Source: Rhodoplanes serenus | GTDB taxonomy: Bacteria > Pseudomonadota > Alphaproteobacteria > Rhizobiales > Xanthobacteraceae | Reading direction: 5' to 3' | Length of the DNA: 64,000 nt | Assembly: GCA_945897515.1 (NCBI GenBank) | Contig: CAMDFO010000015.1 | Location: 1 to 64,000 of the forward strand | Shown: piece by piece, positions 9,100 through 18,144 of the stretch | Layout of the letters: every line of letters starts with the position of its first letter | Position numbering within the stretch: the first letter of the stretch is position 1 | Notes under the pieces: model-generated | Seen by the model: the letters and a program-made list of their open reading frames with translations, nothing else | The model's database searches: none | Told to the model about the DNA's origin: nothing | Program-made: the position numbers and the translations under genes

Positions 9100-9209
9100 G
9101 TCATTGCCGGGCTTGACCCGGCAATCCATAAACGCTCTCCGCGGCCGCAGATCGTACGTGCACGGCTCGTTGCGCCATCTCATGGATGCCCGGGTCAAGC
9201 CGGGCATGA
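9100..9209. repeat. Intergenic repeat, family C, with mirrored ends
   Basis: Each end is a hairpin. The left one is ATTGCCGGG-CTTGA-CCCGGCAAT (9103-9125), and the right one has arms ATGCCCGG (9186-9193) and CCGGGCAT (9200-9207). The left end (9100-9129) and right end (9181-9209) are also imperfect inverted copies of each other, making a compact element of about 110 bp. This sequence type is very common between genes in bradyrhizobia. It separates the convergent esterase and FAD monooxygenase genes and may act as a terminator. Confidence 0.75.
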
Positions 9210-9264
9210 CAGCGGAGTGTGTGGCGGCGCATGCTCCGCAGCAGAGCCGGGATACCTGCGCCGC

Positions 9265-10482
9265 CTACTGAACCGCGGCAGCATCCCGTACGCTTTGGAT
9301 CAGCGAGGCGCGCAGCATGAACTCGCGCGCCTTCCCCGGATCGTCGGCGGAACGGCGCAGTTCGTCGTGCCGTTCCTTCCGCGCGCCCGGCTCGCCCTCG
9401 GCCATCAGGCGCTTGTTGCGGATGGTCATCGCCTGGATGTGCACGATCGCAGCGTGCCGCCGCTGCCTGACGTAGAGATCGAGCAGGTCGTCGCCGGCTT
9501 CGCCGTTCAGCACCCGCGCCAGCTTGTCGCCGAGGTTCACGGCGTCATGGATGCCGCTGTTCATGCCCATGGCGCCGATCGGGCTGTTGACGTGCGCGGC
9601 GTCGCCGGCAAGCAGGACGCGCCCGGCGCGAAACGCCTTGGCGACGCGCTGATGCACGGTGTAGAGCGATTTCGAGACCACGTTGTAGGGCTGGCCGGTG
9701 GGGTGGAACCGCTGCAGCTGCTCCGCGATCACCTTGTCATCCAGCAGCTTGTCTGGGTCCTCGTCCGGGTGCGCGGGCAGCACCAGGCGCCAGACATCGG
9801 TCCATTTGAACAGATTGGCCCATTGCACCGGATCGAGGATGTAGTTGCGATAGCTGTAGTCCCGCTGGACATTGAAATCGAAGTCGACGCTCAGCGTCAT
9901 GGTCCGGTCCGGGAACGCGAAGCCCTCGAACTCGATGTCGCAGGCCTTGCGGGCGAAGCTATGAGCGCCTTCGCAACTCACCAGATAGCACCCCGTGATC
10001 TCCTCGGTCGCGCCGTCCTGGCTCTTCACGGTGACGGTGACGGAATCGGCATCCTGCCGGAAGTCGATCATTTCGGTCGCGGTGCGCAGGTCGATCAGAT
10101 CGAGCGTGGCGACGACCTTCGACGCCTCTTCGACGACCTTCAGCCGGTCGCATTGCAGCGCGAACGGAAACCGCACGTCATCCTTGAGCACCGCGTGATC
10201 GAACACCGCGATCGGCTCGGAATCGGCGCCATTCCAATAGTGCATCAGCGGCGCCTTCAGACCGCGGCCTTCAAGCTTGGCGTAGAGGCCGAGCTCGTCC
10301 AGCATTTCCAGCGTGGGCGGATGGATGGTTCCGGCGCGGCGAACCTGATCGAGCAGATCTACCAGACGTTCGACGATCACCACGCGAACGCCGCGGCGGG
10401 CGAGCGCGAGCGAGAGGCACAGTCCGACCGGACCGGCGCCCGCAATAATCACCGGCTTGTTGTTACGCGACGTTATCATCAT
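9265..10482 (-). CDS. FAD-dependent aromatic-hydroxylase-type monooxygenase, paralogue 2
   Basis: A 405-residue FAD_binding_3 monooxygenase. The Rossmann motif GAGPVG is at 15-20 and the second FAD motif is GDAAHVNSPIGAMGMNSG. The start at 10482 (MMITSRNNKP) is supported by AAGGA 6 nt upstream. It shares long blocks with the genes at 3736 and 18292, including RTMTLSVDFDFN-type strands, an NYILDP region and the C-terminal FMLRAS block. It is divergent from the RidA gene at 10554, with only 71 nt between the starts, so the two are likely co-regulated from one promoter region. Confidence 0.9.
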   Translation of the reverse strand: MMITSRNNKPVIIAGAGPVGLCLSLALARRGVRVVIVERLVDLLDQVRRAGTIHPPTLEMLDELGLYAKLEGRGLKAPLMHYWNGADSEPIAVFDHAVLKDDVRFPFALQCDRLKVVEEASKVVATLDLIDLRTATEMIDFRQDADSVTVTVKSQDGATEEITGCYLVSCEGAHSFARKACDIEFEGFAFPDRTMTLSVDFDFNVQRDYSYRNYILDPVQWANLFKWTDVWRLVLPAHPDEDPDKLLDDKVIAEQLQRFHPTGQPYNVVSKSLYTVHQRVAKAFRAGRVLLAGDAAHVNSPIGAMGMNSGIHDAVNLGDKLARVLNGEAGDDLLDLYVRQRRHAAIVHIQAMTIRNKRLMAEGEPGARKERHDELRRSADDPGKAREFMLRASLIQSVRDAAAVQ

Positions 10483-10553
10483 GGATTGTCCTTGCAGCGA
10501 CACGCTGTTCTAGGTTTGAAGACAGTTCGGCGCAATCGAGAAGGAGACGCGAC

Positions 10554-11027
10554 ATGGGCAAGATCGAATCGAAAATCCAGGCGATGGGACTGATCCTTCC
10601 GGAGCCGCGAAGATTTCCAAGCCCGAACCGCAGGGGCTGCGTCCGCGTCGGCAACATGCTGTTCGTGTCTGGTCACGGCCCGCACCATCCGGGCATGACG
10701 ATCAAGGAGCACGGCAAGCTGGGCGCCGACACGTCGATCGAGCAGGGCTATCAGGCCGCCAAAGCCGCGGCGCTTGCGATCCTGTCGACGGTCAAAGCCG
10801 CGGCCGGCGACCTCGACAACGTCAAGCGCGTGGTCCGGCTGTTCGGCATGGTCAACTGCACGCCGGATTTCGGCGATCATCCCAAGGTGATCGACGGCGC
10901 GTCCGATCTGTTCTTTGAATTGTTCGGTCCCGAGCATGGCTGCCATGCACGTTCGGCAGTCGGGATGGCCGCCCTGCCGCGCGGACAGGTGGTCGAGATC
11001 AACGGCGAATTCGAGCTGATCGCCTGA
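10554..11027 (+). CDS. RidA family protein (enamine/imine deaminase type), 157 aa
   Basis: This protein has the YjgF/YER057c/UK114 fold, which in active members hydrolyses reactive enamines/imines at the interfaces of a homotrimer. The catalytic-type arginine is present (HARSAVG, Arg133) with Glu149 in VEING, so deaminase chemistry is possible. It has an N-terminal extension of about 20 residues compared with E. coli RidA. GAAGGAG lies just before the start. It is a close paralogue of the 157-residue protein at 13260-13733 and is paired head-to-head with an FAD monooxygenase. Confidence 0.9.
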   Translation: MGKIESKIQAMGLILPEPRRFPSPNRRGCVRVGNMLFVSGHGPHHPGMTIKEHGKLGADTSIEQGYQAAKAAALAILSTVKAAAGDLDNVKRVVRLFGMVNCTPDFGDHPKVIDGASDLFFELFGPEHGCHARSAVGMAALPRGQVVEINGEFELIA

Positions 11028-11224
11028 CGGATAGCACGGAAGCGTGCATCAGTTTAGGCGAAAGAGTTTGTGCGAAACGCTCATGACCTCAAGACGAGAT
11101 TTCATTTGTGTTTCGAGGTCCGGATCGCGTCGATGGACGCGCCGGTGGAATTCCGCGCTGTGCAAGGCTCGTGAAATGCACGAAGCTTGATGCCAGCGGC
11201 ACGGAGCAGGTTTGGAGGCTGAAG

Positions 11225-12202
11225 ATGCAGCGTTTTCTCGGTGTTCTGTCGGCGTCGGTGCTGCTCGCATGCGCAGCCTTCGGCCCAACGGCGGCAAACG
11301 CGGAGTGGCCGGAGCGGCCGCTCCGTCTGATCGTGCCGTTCCAGCCAGGCAGCAGCTCGGACGTGATCGCGCGAATTGTCGCAGGCCAGCTCGGCCCGCG
11401 GCTGGGCACCCAGGTGGTGGTCGAGAACCGCGTCGGCGGCAGCACTATTGTCGGCACCGAGATGATCGCGCGTGCGGCACCCGACGGCTACACCATCGGG
11501 CTTGCTAACACGTCATCGCACGCGGCCTCGCGAGCGCTGGCTGAAAAACTTCCGTTCGATCCGATCAAGGATTTCATCCCGGTCGCGATGATCGGCAGCT
11601 CGCCGTTCCTGTTCCTGGGATCGAAGAGTGTGCCGGCCAGCAACCTTCGCGAGCTGATCGACTACGCCAAAAAGAATCCCGGCAAGATGAACTATGCGTC
11701 CGCCGGCCCGGCGACCTTGTCGCACCTGGCCGGCGAGCTCATCAAGAAGCTGGCGGGCATCGAGATCACTCACGTTCCGTATCGCGGCACGGCGCAATCC
11801 GTGATGGATCTGCTGGAAGGCCGGATGGAACTGCTGGTCGGCGTGATCAACTCGACGCACGAATTCGCCAGGAACGGTCAGATCACCGCGTTCGCGACGC
11901 TGGACACCAAGCGGACGCCGGTGCTTCCCGACGTGCCCACGATTGCCGAAGCCGGCTTGCCGGGAGCCGAAGCGTCGCTTTGGAGCGCGATCGTGCTGCC
12001 GGCCGGGACTCCGGCACCGATCGTTCAGAAGCTTTATCGCGAGCTGTCGTTCGTACTCCAGGCGCCGGAGCTGCAGGCAAGCCTAAGGAAACAAGGCATC
12101 GAGCCGCAACCGGGAAGCCCTGAGGTGGTTGCCGCGCAGATCCAGGCCGACGTAAAAAAATGGAGCGATCTGATCGTCTCCGCAAAGATCGGCAAGAACT
12201 GA
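11225..12202 (+). CDS. Bug/TctC family periplasmic solute-binding protein
   Basis: A 325-residue tripartite-tricarboxylate-transporter-type receptor. A signal peptide (MQRFLGVLSASVLLACAAFG, cleaved after AANA near residue 26) is followed by WPERPLRLIVPFQPGSSSD, the typical Bug N-terminus, and later PDGYTIGLAN and MNYASAGPATLSHLAGE. ATG 11225 has GGAGG upstream. No TctA/TctB membrane genes are nearby, as is usual for orphan Bug proteins. It probably binds a carboxylate or aromatic acid related to the local pathway. Confidence 0.9.
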   Translation: MQRFLGVLSASVLLACAAFGPTAANAEWPERPLRLIVPFQPGSSSDVIARIVAGQLGPRLGTQVVVENRVGGSTIVGTEMIARAAPDGYTIGLANTSSHAASRALAEKLPFDPIKDFIPVAMIGSSPFLFLGSKSVPASNLRELIDYAKKNPGKMNYASAGPATLSHLAGELIKKLAGIEITHVPYRGTAQSVMDLLEGRMELLVGVINSTHEFARNGQITAFATLDTKRTPVLPDVPTIAEAGLPGAEASLWSAIVLPAGTPAPIVQKLYRELSFVLQAPELQASLRKQGIEPQPGSPEVVAAQIQADVKKWSDLIVSAKIGKN

Positions 12203-12247
12203 ACGGCCCGCCGGGTCGGATCAACATCGAAGACGGAAGAGCCGATC

Positions 12248-13123
12248 ATGGCCGGCGTGGAGTGCCTCGTCAGGGCGAACAATATCCTCGGCGAAGTTCC
12301 GCTGTGGAGCCCGTCGACCCAGAAGCTCTGGTGGATCGATATCTACGCGCCGTCGTTGCATTCCTATGACCTCCGCTCTGGCGCGCACGGGTCGGTGCCG
12401 TTGCCGGGGAAGATCGTCGGCAGCTTCGGCATGCGGACGTCGGGCGGCATAGTCATCGCCCGCAACGACGGCTTCTTTTCGTTCGATCCGGCGACCGGGG
12501 CGTCGTCGCTGATCGTCTGCCCAGAGCCGGACAAGCCCGAGCATCGGCTCAACGACGGCAAGTGCGACCGCCGTGGCCGCTACTGGGTCGGGTCCATGCA
12601 CACCACGATCCGCGAGAAGCACGGCGCGTTCTATCGCATCGATCCCGACCACAGCGCGCACAAGATGTTCGACGGCTTCATCCTGCCGAATTCGGTTGCG
12701 ATCAGCCCCGACGACCGGATCTTCTATTTTGCCGATACGCTGAGCTTCACGATCTGGGCGTTCGATTTCGATATCGACGAGGGCCGCCTGTCGAACAGGC
12801 GCGTGTTCGCCGATACCAAGACCCATCCGGGGCGTCCCGACGGCTCGACCGTCGACGCCGAAGGCTTCCTGTGGAACGCCGAGATGGCGGGCGGCCGCAT
12901 CGTCCGCTATGCGCCGGATGGCCGGATCGACCGCACCATTGCGCTGCCCGTCAGCAAGCCGACGTCCTGCGCATTCGGCGGACCCGGGCTCGACACGCTG
13001 TTCATCACGAGCTCGTCGCACGGCCTGACGCCGGAGCAGCGCGAAGCCGAGCCCTTGGCCGGGTCGCTGTTCGCCGTCCACACCGGAGCGCGCGGACTGC
13101 CCGAGCCGGCCTACGCGGGTTAG
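12248..13123 (+). CDS. SMP-30/gluconolactonase/LRE family protein (probable lactonase)
   Basis: A 291-residue six-bladed beta-propeller of the SMP-30 family. Expected metal ligands are visible: Glu16 in ILGEVPLW, Asn in LPNSVAISPD, and Asp in RPDGSTVDAEG. HRLNDGKCDRRGRYWVGSM is the usual second-blade signature. Members hydrolyse lactones such as gluconolactone or those from ring-oxidation pathways. It lies 45 nt after the Bug protein, probably in the same transcript, which suggests a lactone intermediate in the local pathway. Confidence 0.88.
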   Translation: MAGVECLVRANNILGEVPLWSPSTQKLWWIDIYAPSLHSYDLRSGAHGSVPLPGKIVGSFGMRTSGGIVIARNDGFFSFDPATGASSLIVCPEPDKPEHRLNDGKCDRRGRYWVGSMHTTIREKHGAFYRIDPDHSAHKMFDGFILPNSVAISPDDRIFYFADTLSFTIWAFDFDIDEGRLSNRRVFADTKTHPGRPDGSTVDAEGFLWNAEMAGGRIVRYAPDGRIDRTIALPVSKPTSCAFGGPGLDTLFITSSSHGLTPEQREAEPLAGSLFAVHTGARGLPEPAYAG

Positions 13124-13146
13124 CGGCTGACGCCAACTTCCTGCAG

Positions 13147-13244
13147 TCATTCCGGGACGGCGCGTAGCGCCGGGCCCGACAACAGAGCGTCACGCTCCGC
13201 CCTGGATTCCGGGCTCGCGCCTACAGCGCGCCCCGGAATGACGA
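13147..13244. repeat. Intergenic palindromic repeat, family A (copy 2)
   Basis: Same design as 3618-3716. It opens TCATTCCGGGACGGCGCG and closes CCCCGGAATGACG, with CCTGGATTCCGGGCTCG in the second half. The outer arms TCATTCCGGG and CCCCGGAATGA form a near-perfect inverted repeat. It lies between the convergent lactonase and RidA genes and may form a bidirectional terminator. Confidence 0.75.
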
Positions 13245-13259
13245 TGGGGAGATGCCCCG

Positions 13260-13733
13260 CTAACCCTTCAGCTCGAACTCGCCGTTGATCTCGACCGGTA
13301 TGCCGTGCGGCAGCTCGGCCAGGCCGACGGCGGTGCGGGCGTGCTTGCCGAATTGCGGCCCGAACAGCTCGTAGAAGAAGTCGGACGCACCGTCGATCAC
13401 CTGCGGCATGCGGTCGAAGCCCGGCGCCACGTTGACCATGCCGTAGAGCCGGATCACCCGCTTGACGCGGTCGAGGTCGCCGAGCTCTGCTTTGAGGCTG
13501 GACATGATCGAGAGCCCGACCGCGCGCGCGGTGGCGTAGCCCTCCTCGATGGTCAGGTCGCGGCCAAGCTTGCCGTGCCCTTTGACCCCCGGGCCGGTCA
13601 GGTCGCGGCCGTGGCCGGAGACGAAAATTATCGAGCCCACCACCACGCAGCCGGTCCGGTTCGGGCTCGGAAACTTGAACACCGGCGGCAGCGTACAACC
13701 CATCGCCTTGAGCTTGTCGTCGAGCGCACCCAT
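13260..13733 (-). CDS. RidA family protein, 157 aa (paralogue of 10554-11027)
   Basis: A 157-residue RidA-fold protein with the catalytic-type arginine in HARTAVG (Arg133) and Glu149 in PVEINGEF. These are the same positions as in the paralogue at 10554. ATG 13733 follows GGGAG; the frame extends further upstream without support. It is the last gene of a leftward ABC operon (ATPase 15681, permease 14833, binding protein 13777), so it probably deals with a reactive enamine/imine derived from the imported compound. Confidence 0.9.
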   Translation of the reverse strand: MGALDDKLKAMGCTLPPVFKFPSPNRTGCVVVGSIIFVSGHGRDLTGPGVKGHGKLGRDLTIEEGYATARAVGLSIMSSLKAELGDLDRVKRVIRLYGMVNVAPGFDRMPQVIDGASDFFYELFGPQFGKHARTAVGLAELPHGIPVEINGEFELKG

Positions 13734-13776
13734 CGGAACACGTTCTCCCTTTTCGTTTATTGCGGCGAGACGGCGA

Positions 13777-14811
13777 TCAGCCCGGCAGGTACCGGTTGGT
13801 GAAGACGGCATCGAATGCCACCGGCGCCTTGAGGTGCCCGGTCTGGATCAGCACCTTCTGGTAGGCCTCGGACGCAGCGGGGGTCATCTTGCCATCCGGG
13901 ATCACGGCTTCGCGCACGTTGGAGAGCGCGCTCAGATAGACGCTCTCATCGAGCGAGGGAAAGAACGGGCGGATCGCCTGGGCAACCTCGGCGACCGGTG
14001 TCGATTTGATCCAGGCCGCGCTTTTGACGATCGCGCCGACCATCCGCTTGCACAGGTCGGTGTTGTCGTTGAGATAGTCGGGCCGCACGTAGATCACGGC
14101 GTGGAGGAATTCCTTCAGATCGGGATCCTGTCCGCGCGTGTTGTTGATCAGCCAGGTGGCAAATCCGCGATGCACGGCCTCGTCGGCGGTCGGCGAGGGA
14201 AACATCGACGCATTGGCGATCTTGTTGCTCATGGCGGCGAGCGCCGCAGTCCCGACCCCGGTGCCGACCACCTTGGCGTCGACCTGCGGCTTCAGGCCGG
14301 CGCGGAGAACGTAGTAGAGCGCCAGGTTGTAGGTGAGCGATCCCGGCGTCGAGGTGCCGAACGTCAGCCCTTTGAGCGACGCCAGCTTCTTCTCGAACGG
14401 CGAGTTCTCATCCACGCCGCGCTCGGCGGCGGCTTCCTTGGAGATCACCATGTTGATGCCGCAGCGGCCGAGAATGCCGGCGATGCCGAGCAGCTTCCGG
14501 TTCTGCAGATACAAGGTGTAGAGATGGTGCGGCGGCGTCGCGACGAACTCGACCTCCTTCGCCATCAGCGCCTGCACATCCGGCCCGTCGCCGCGCGTCA
14601 CGACGACTTCCAGATCGATGCCGGCCTCCTTGAAGAAGCCCTTCGCCCGGCCCAGGTAGATCGGCATGTAGCTCAGGCTTTCCGAGGGCTGGGTGATCTT
14701 GACCTTGGTCATCCCCTGGGCGCGCACGATGGCCGGCGCTCCGATCACGGCAAGCGACGCGGTGCCGAGCGCGAAGCTGCGGCGTGACAGGCCCTTGAAA
14801 CGATTGATCAT
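13777..14811 (-). CDS. NMT1/THI5-like ABC transporter substrate-binding protein
   Basis: A 344-residue periplasmic binding protein of the SsuA/ThiY/NMT1 group. The N-terminus has a twin-arginine motif (SRRSFALG, residues 9-16) and a hydrophobic stretch ending APAIVRAQG, which suggests Tat export. The core begins KITQPSESLSYMPIYLGRAK with GFFKEAGIDLEVV, typical of this group. It is in one operon with the permease (14833) and ATPase (15681). Related systems import sulfonates, pyrimidines, riboflavin precursors or aromatic acids; the ligand here is unknown. Confidence 0.9.
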   Translation of the reverse strand: MINRFKGLSRRSFALGTASLAVIGAPAIVRAQGMTKVKITQPSESLSYMPIYLGRAKGFFKEAGIDLEVVVTRGDGPDVQALMAKEVEFVATPPHHLYTLYLQNRKLLGIAGILGRCGINMVISKEAAAERGVDENSPFEKKLASLKGLTFGTSTPGSLTYNLALYYVLRAGLKPQVDAKVVGTGVGTAALAAMSNKIANASMFPSPTADEAVHRGFATWLINNTRGQDPDLKEFLHAVIYVRPDYLNDNTDLCKRMVGAIVKSAAWIKSTPVAEVAQAIRPFFPSLDESVYLSALSNVREAVIPDGKMTPAASEAYQKVLIQTGHLKAPVAFDAVFTNRYLPG

Positions 14812-14832
14812 GGCTCGATCTCCTCGTCGGTT

Positions 14833-15699
14833 TCAGTGAACCTCGGATCCGCCGGTGGCGGACGTGTCCGGCCGCCAGCGCAACACGTGCTGTTCCAGGC
14901 GGTTGAGGGCAGTGTTGAAGACGATCACCACCACCATCAGGACCAGGACGCCGGTGACCGCGCCGGTGGTGTCGAACTGAGCGGTGTAGAGCTGGATCTT
15001 GAACCCCAGGCCCGCGGTCGCGGCCATGAACTCGCCCACGATCGCGCCGACCAGCGCGAACGGCACGCTAACCTTCATCGCGGTGATGATCCAGGGTGAG
15101 GCCGCCGGCAGCACCACCTTAAAAAACGTCTGGCGCTCGTTGGCGCCCATCACGCGCGCGATCGAAATGTAGGCGGCGTCGACGCTTCGCAGGCCCGACA
15201 GCGTCGCATAGAAGCAGAGGAAGAACGACAGCATGCCGGCGAGCACGATTTTGGAAGGTTCGCCGATGCCGAACCAGATGATGAACAGCGGCGCCAGCGC
15301 GATGCGCGGAATGCCGTTCAGTGCCAGGATGAAGGGATCCATCACCTTGCCGACGAATGCAAACCGGGCGAGCAGAACTCCGGTCATGATTCCGAGGACC
15401 GTGCCGGCGGTGTAGCCAATGAAGGTCTCACGTAGCGTGATGATCAGATGAAAGAACAGGTCCTCCTGCACCCAGCTCACGAAATGGCGCGCGACACGTA
15501 GCGGACTGGAGAACCACAGCGCGTCGAACCAGCGGTCGGTGCCGTATTCCCACACCGAGAGCAGGACGACGGCGAGCACCACGCGGACCGTCATCAGCCG
15601 CCATTTGCCGCGGCGCTCTTCGGCCTCCCACGCCTTGACGTCGTCTTCAACGTTGGCCGCGCCGGGCGGCAGGGCGGCGCCTACTTCGGTGACTGCCAC
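14833..15699 (-). CDS. ABC transporter permease (SsuC/TauC-like)
   Basis: A 288-residue inner-membrane permease with about six transmembrane segments and the EAA-type loop ISIARVMGANERQTFFKVVLP contacting the ATPase. The GTG start at 15699 has GGGAG 6 nt upstream and overlaps the end of the ATPase gene by 19 nt, showing translational coupling. Longer upstream reading (to 15936) is inside the ATPase gene and is not supported. It forms the channel of the NMT1-type importer. Confidence 0.9.
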   Translation of the reverse strand: MAVTEVGAALPPGAANVEDDVKAWEAEERRGKWRLMTVRVVLAVVLLSVWEYGTDRWFDALWFSSPLRVARHFVSWVQEDLFFHLIITLRETFIGYTAGTVLGIMTGVLLARFAFVGKVMDPFILALNGIPRIALAPLFIIWFGIGEPSKIVLAGMLSFFLCFYATLSGLRSVDAAYISIARVMGANERQTFFKVVLPAASPWIITAMKVSVPFALVGAIVGEFMAATAGLGFKIQLYTAQFDTTGAVTGVLVLMVVVIVFNTALNRLEQHVLRWRPDTSATGGSEVH

Positions 15700-16559
15700 G
15701 AGACCGCTCCCTTCTTGACCTCTTCCTCCAGGCTTTCCCACAAGGTCCGGTATGTCTCCCTGAACCGGTCGTCGGTGTGAATCTCGAACAAGTTGCGCGG
15801 GCGCGGGATCGGCACCGGCGCGATCGTCTTGATGCGTCCCGGCCGTGCCGACATCACCACCACGCGGTCGGCGAGCGCCACCGCTTCGCCGAGATCGTGG
15901 GTGATGAAAATGATGGTCTTGCGCTCCTCCTGCCACAACTCGAGCAATTGGTTCTGCAGGATCAGCCGCGTCTGGGCATCGAGCGGACCGAACGGCTCGT
16001 CCATCAGGATGACCTCGGGCTCGTAGGCCAGCGAGCGGATGATGTTCGCGCGCTGGCGCATGCCGCCCGAAAGCTCATGCGGATAGGAATCGCCGAAACC
16101 GTCGAGCCCGACCCGGTGGATCAGGTATTCGGATCGCTTGCGCCGCTCGCGCGCCGGAACGCCGCGCAATTCGAGTGGGAACTCGATGTTCTTGCGCAAC
16201 GAGCGCCACGGATAGAGATTGTCGGCCTGGGTGACATAGCCGATCGAACGGTTCACCCCGGTTTGACGCTGGCCGCGGTAGAGCACCTCGCCGGTCGAGG
16301 GCGGGAACAGCCCGACGATCAGGTTCATCAGGGTCGACTTGCCGCATCCCGACGGTCCGACGATGGTCAGGAATTCGCGATCGTGAATCTGCAGGTCGGT
16401 TTCGAGCAGCGCCTGAACGCGCCGGCCCTTGGTGCGAAAGACATGGCCGACGCGCTTGATCGAGACCACCACATCCGACGGTGAGGTGTCCTGGCTTTGC
16501 GGCGATTGAGCCGGCGACCCGGAGGCAGGCAACGCTATCGCGGAAGATTGGGCCATCAT
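15681..16559 (-). CDS. ABC transporter ATP-binding protein (SsuB/TauB-like)
   Basis: A 292-residue ATPase with Walker A GPSGCGKST at 68-76, Q-loop YVTQADNLYPWRSL, signature LSGGMRQR, Walker B VILMDEPFGPLD and H-loop FITHDLGEAVALADRV. It is the first gene of the leftward operon ATPase-permease-binding protein-RidA. Its start lies 214 nt from the divergent three-domain RidA gene at 16773, so a shared regulatory region is likely. Confidence 0.92.
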   Translation of the reverse strand: MMAQSSAIALPASGSPAQSPQSQDTSPSDVVVSIKRVGHVFRTKGRRVQALLETDLQIHDREFLTIVGPSGCGKSTLMNLIVGLFPPSTGEVLYRGQRQTGVNRSIGYVTQADNLYPWRSLRKNIEFPLELRGVPARERRKRSEYLIHRVGLDGFGDSYPHELSGGMRQRANIIRSLAYEPEVILMDEPFGPLDAQTRLILQNQLLELWQEERKTIIFITHDLGEAVALADRVVVMSARPGRIKTIAPVPIPRPRNLFEIHTDDRFRETYRTLWESLEEEVKKGAVSWQSPK

Positions 16560-16772
16560 CTGCCGTGCTGATTGCTTGCGGGGATCACGCGTGAGTGTCG
16601 AGAATCCGCCGTTGTCCTGTCAAGCGCAGCAATTGTGCGGACGATGCGTCATTTGCCTGCACATAAGTCAGTTGCCCAATTGCCGCTTGCGAAGGCCGCG
16701 CCCTGCCAGCACCATGGCCGCCGAGGCTGTGATCGCCGATCGGTACGGCCAAGCGAGAGAAACGGGACATTC

Positions 16773-18128
16773 ATGAAACGGACGTCGCGGGCAAAAACAT
16801 CGTCTGCAACCAAGAACGCACAGCCCGCCACGGAGCAGATTTCCGTCGAGCCGCTGCTTCCGGTTTCGATTCCGCACACCGACGCGCGGCTGGCTCGCGG
16901 CATGCGGGCCGGACGCTGGGTGTTCGCCACCGGCCAGAGCGGCACCGACTACGTCAACGGCCTTGCACCGGAGGTCGTATCGTCGGACAGCCCACTCAAC
17001 GGCGTGGCGCACTCGAAGCGCGAAGCCCGCAGGCTGTACAAGAACGTGAAGGAAGTGCTTGCGGAGGCCGGCGCCGGCATTCCGGATGTCGTGCGCGTCG
17101 ATCAGTACTATACGACCGAGCGGGCGATGCATCCGTATCACGAGACCCGCCACGAGGTTTTCAACGGCCCGATTCCGCCGTCCACATCCAACCTGCACCA
17201 GCGGTTCAGCCGCACCGGGCAGACCATCGAGGTGCAGGTGATGGCGGCGATCCCCGGCTCCGGGCTCGACGTCAAGCACCACACCTTTACCCCGAGCTAC
17301 AAGATCTCTCCGGTATCGGGCTACAGCCCGGCGCTCAGCGCAGGCGATTTCCGCTTCGTGCCCGGCCAAACCGCCGAAGCGCGCAAGGAGAACGAGGGAC
17401 CGCTCGATCCCGAGGTGAGGCACCCGCGCGCGCTGTGGCGGCAATGGCCGATCAAGCTCGAAGCCGATTTCATCATCAATCGCAAGCTCAAGTCGTGCCT
17501 TGAAGGCGCCGGCGCAAGCCTCGAAAGCGTGGTCAAGGCGCAGATCTATCTGAGCGACCGCGAAGACGTTCCGGCTTTCAACGAAGTCTGGCTCTCGCAC
17601 TTCAAGACGCCGCCGGCCACCTCGATCATCGCAACGGCTTCGCCGGGCTTCGCCATCAACGCGCTGCGGATCGAGATCAACACGATTTCGCTCGCCACCA
17701 AGGGCAAGACCGAAAAGGAAGTGATCCGCGGTCCGGAGCCGCCGCTGTTCGACGGCTATGTGTCCGCGATCAAGTGCGGCGACCTGCTGTTCCTGTCGGG
17801 CCTGATGGCGGTCGAGGGCGGCCGTTTGATCGACGAGGCCCGCGTCGACCCGCGCCAGCCGTTCTACGGCATCCCGGTCAAGGCCGAGCTGCGCTCGATC
17901 ATCCGGCAAGCCGAGGCAATCTGTCGCGCGGCCGGCACGTCGCTCCGCAATGCCGTGCGGATCCAGCAATTCCACACCGACCTCGGCGACCTGCCGGCCG
18001 CGCTCGAAGTCTGGAACGACACCATGGACAGGGCGCCGTTGCCGCTTTCGGCGATCGAATGTCCCTGGGTGGCGGTGCCGGGCGCTCGCGTGATGGTCGA
18101 TCTCTGGGTGCACATTCCCAAGAGCTGA
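16773..18128 (+). CDS. Three-domain RidA-like protein (single-chain pseudo-trimer)
   Basis: This 451-residue protein carries three successive RidA/YjgF folds: about residues 44-161, 184-308 and 328-448. Each has the strand VxATGQ, FVPGQ or LFLSGL, then a helix with L..AG and a V-R/K-x-x-x-Y/F strand. In each domain the loop that normally holds the catalytic arginine lacks it (PPSTSNL, PPATSII, LPLSAIE). Normal RidA proteins are homotrimers of one domain, so this looks like a fused trimer that has lost the usual deaminase residue. ATG 16773 fits a GGGAC site. It heads the rightward cluster with an FAD monooxygenase and an ABC importer. Confidence 0.85.
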   Translation: MKRTSRAKTSSATKNAQPATEQISVEPLLPVSIPHTDARLARGMRAGRWVFATGQSGTDYVNGLAPEVVSSDSPLNGVAHSKREARRLYKNVKEVLAEAGAGIPDVVRVDQYYTTERAMHPYHETRHEVFNGPIPPSTSNLHQRFSRTGQTIEVQVMAAIPGSGLDVKHHTFTPSYKISPVSGYSPALSAGDFRFVPGQTAEARKENEGPLDPEVRHPRALWRQWPIKLEADFIINRKLKSCLEGAGASLESVVKAQIYLSDREDVPAFNEVWLSHFKTPPATSIIATASPGFAINALRIEINTISLATKGKTEKEVIRGPEPPLFDGYVSAIKCGDLLFLSGLMAVEGGRLIDEARVDPRQPFYGIPVKAELRSIIRQAEAICRAAGTSLRNAVRIQQFHTDLGDLPAALEVWNDTMDRAPLPLSAIECPWVAVPGARVMVDLWVHIPKS

Positions 18129-18144
18129 AACGGGCCGATGAATC

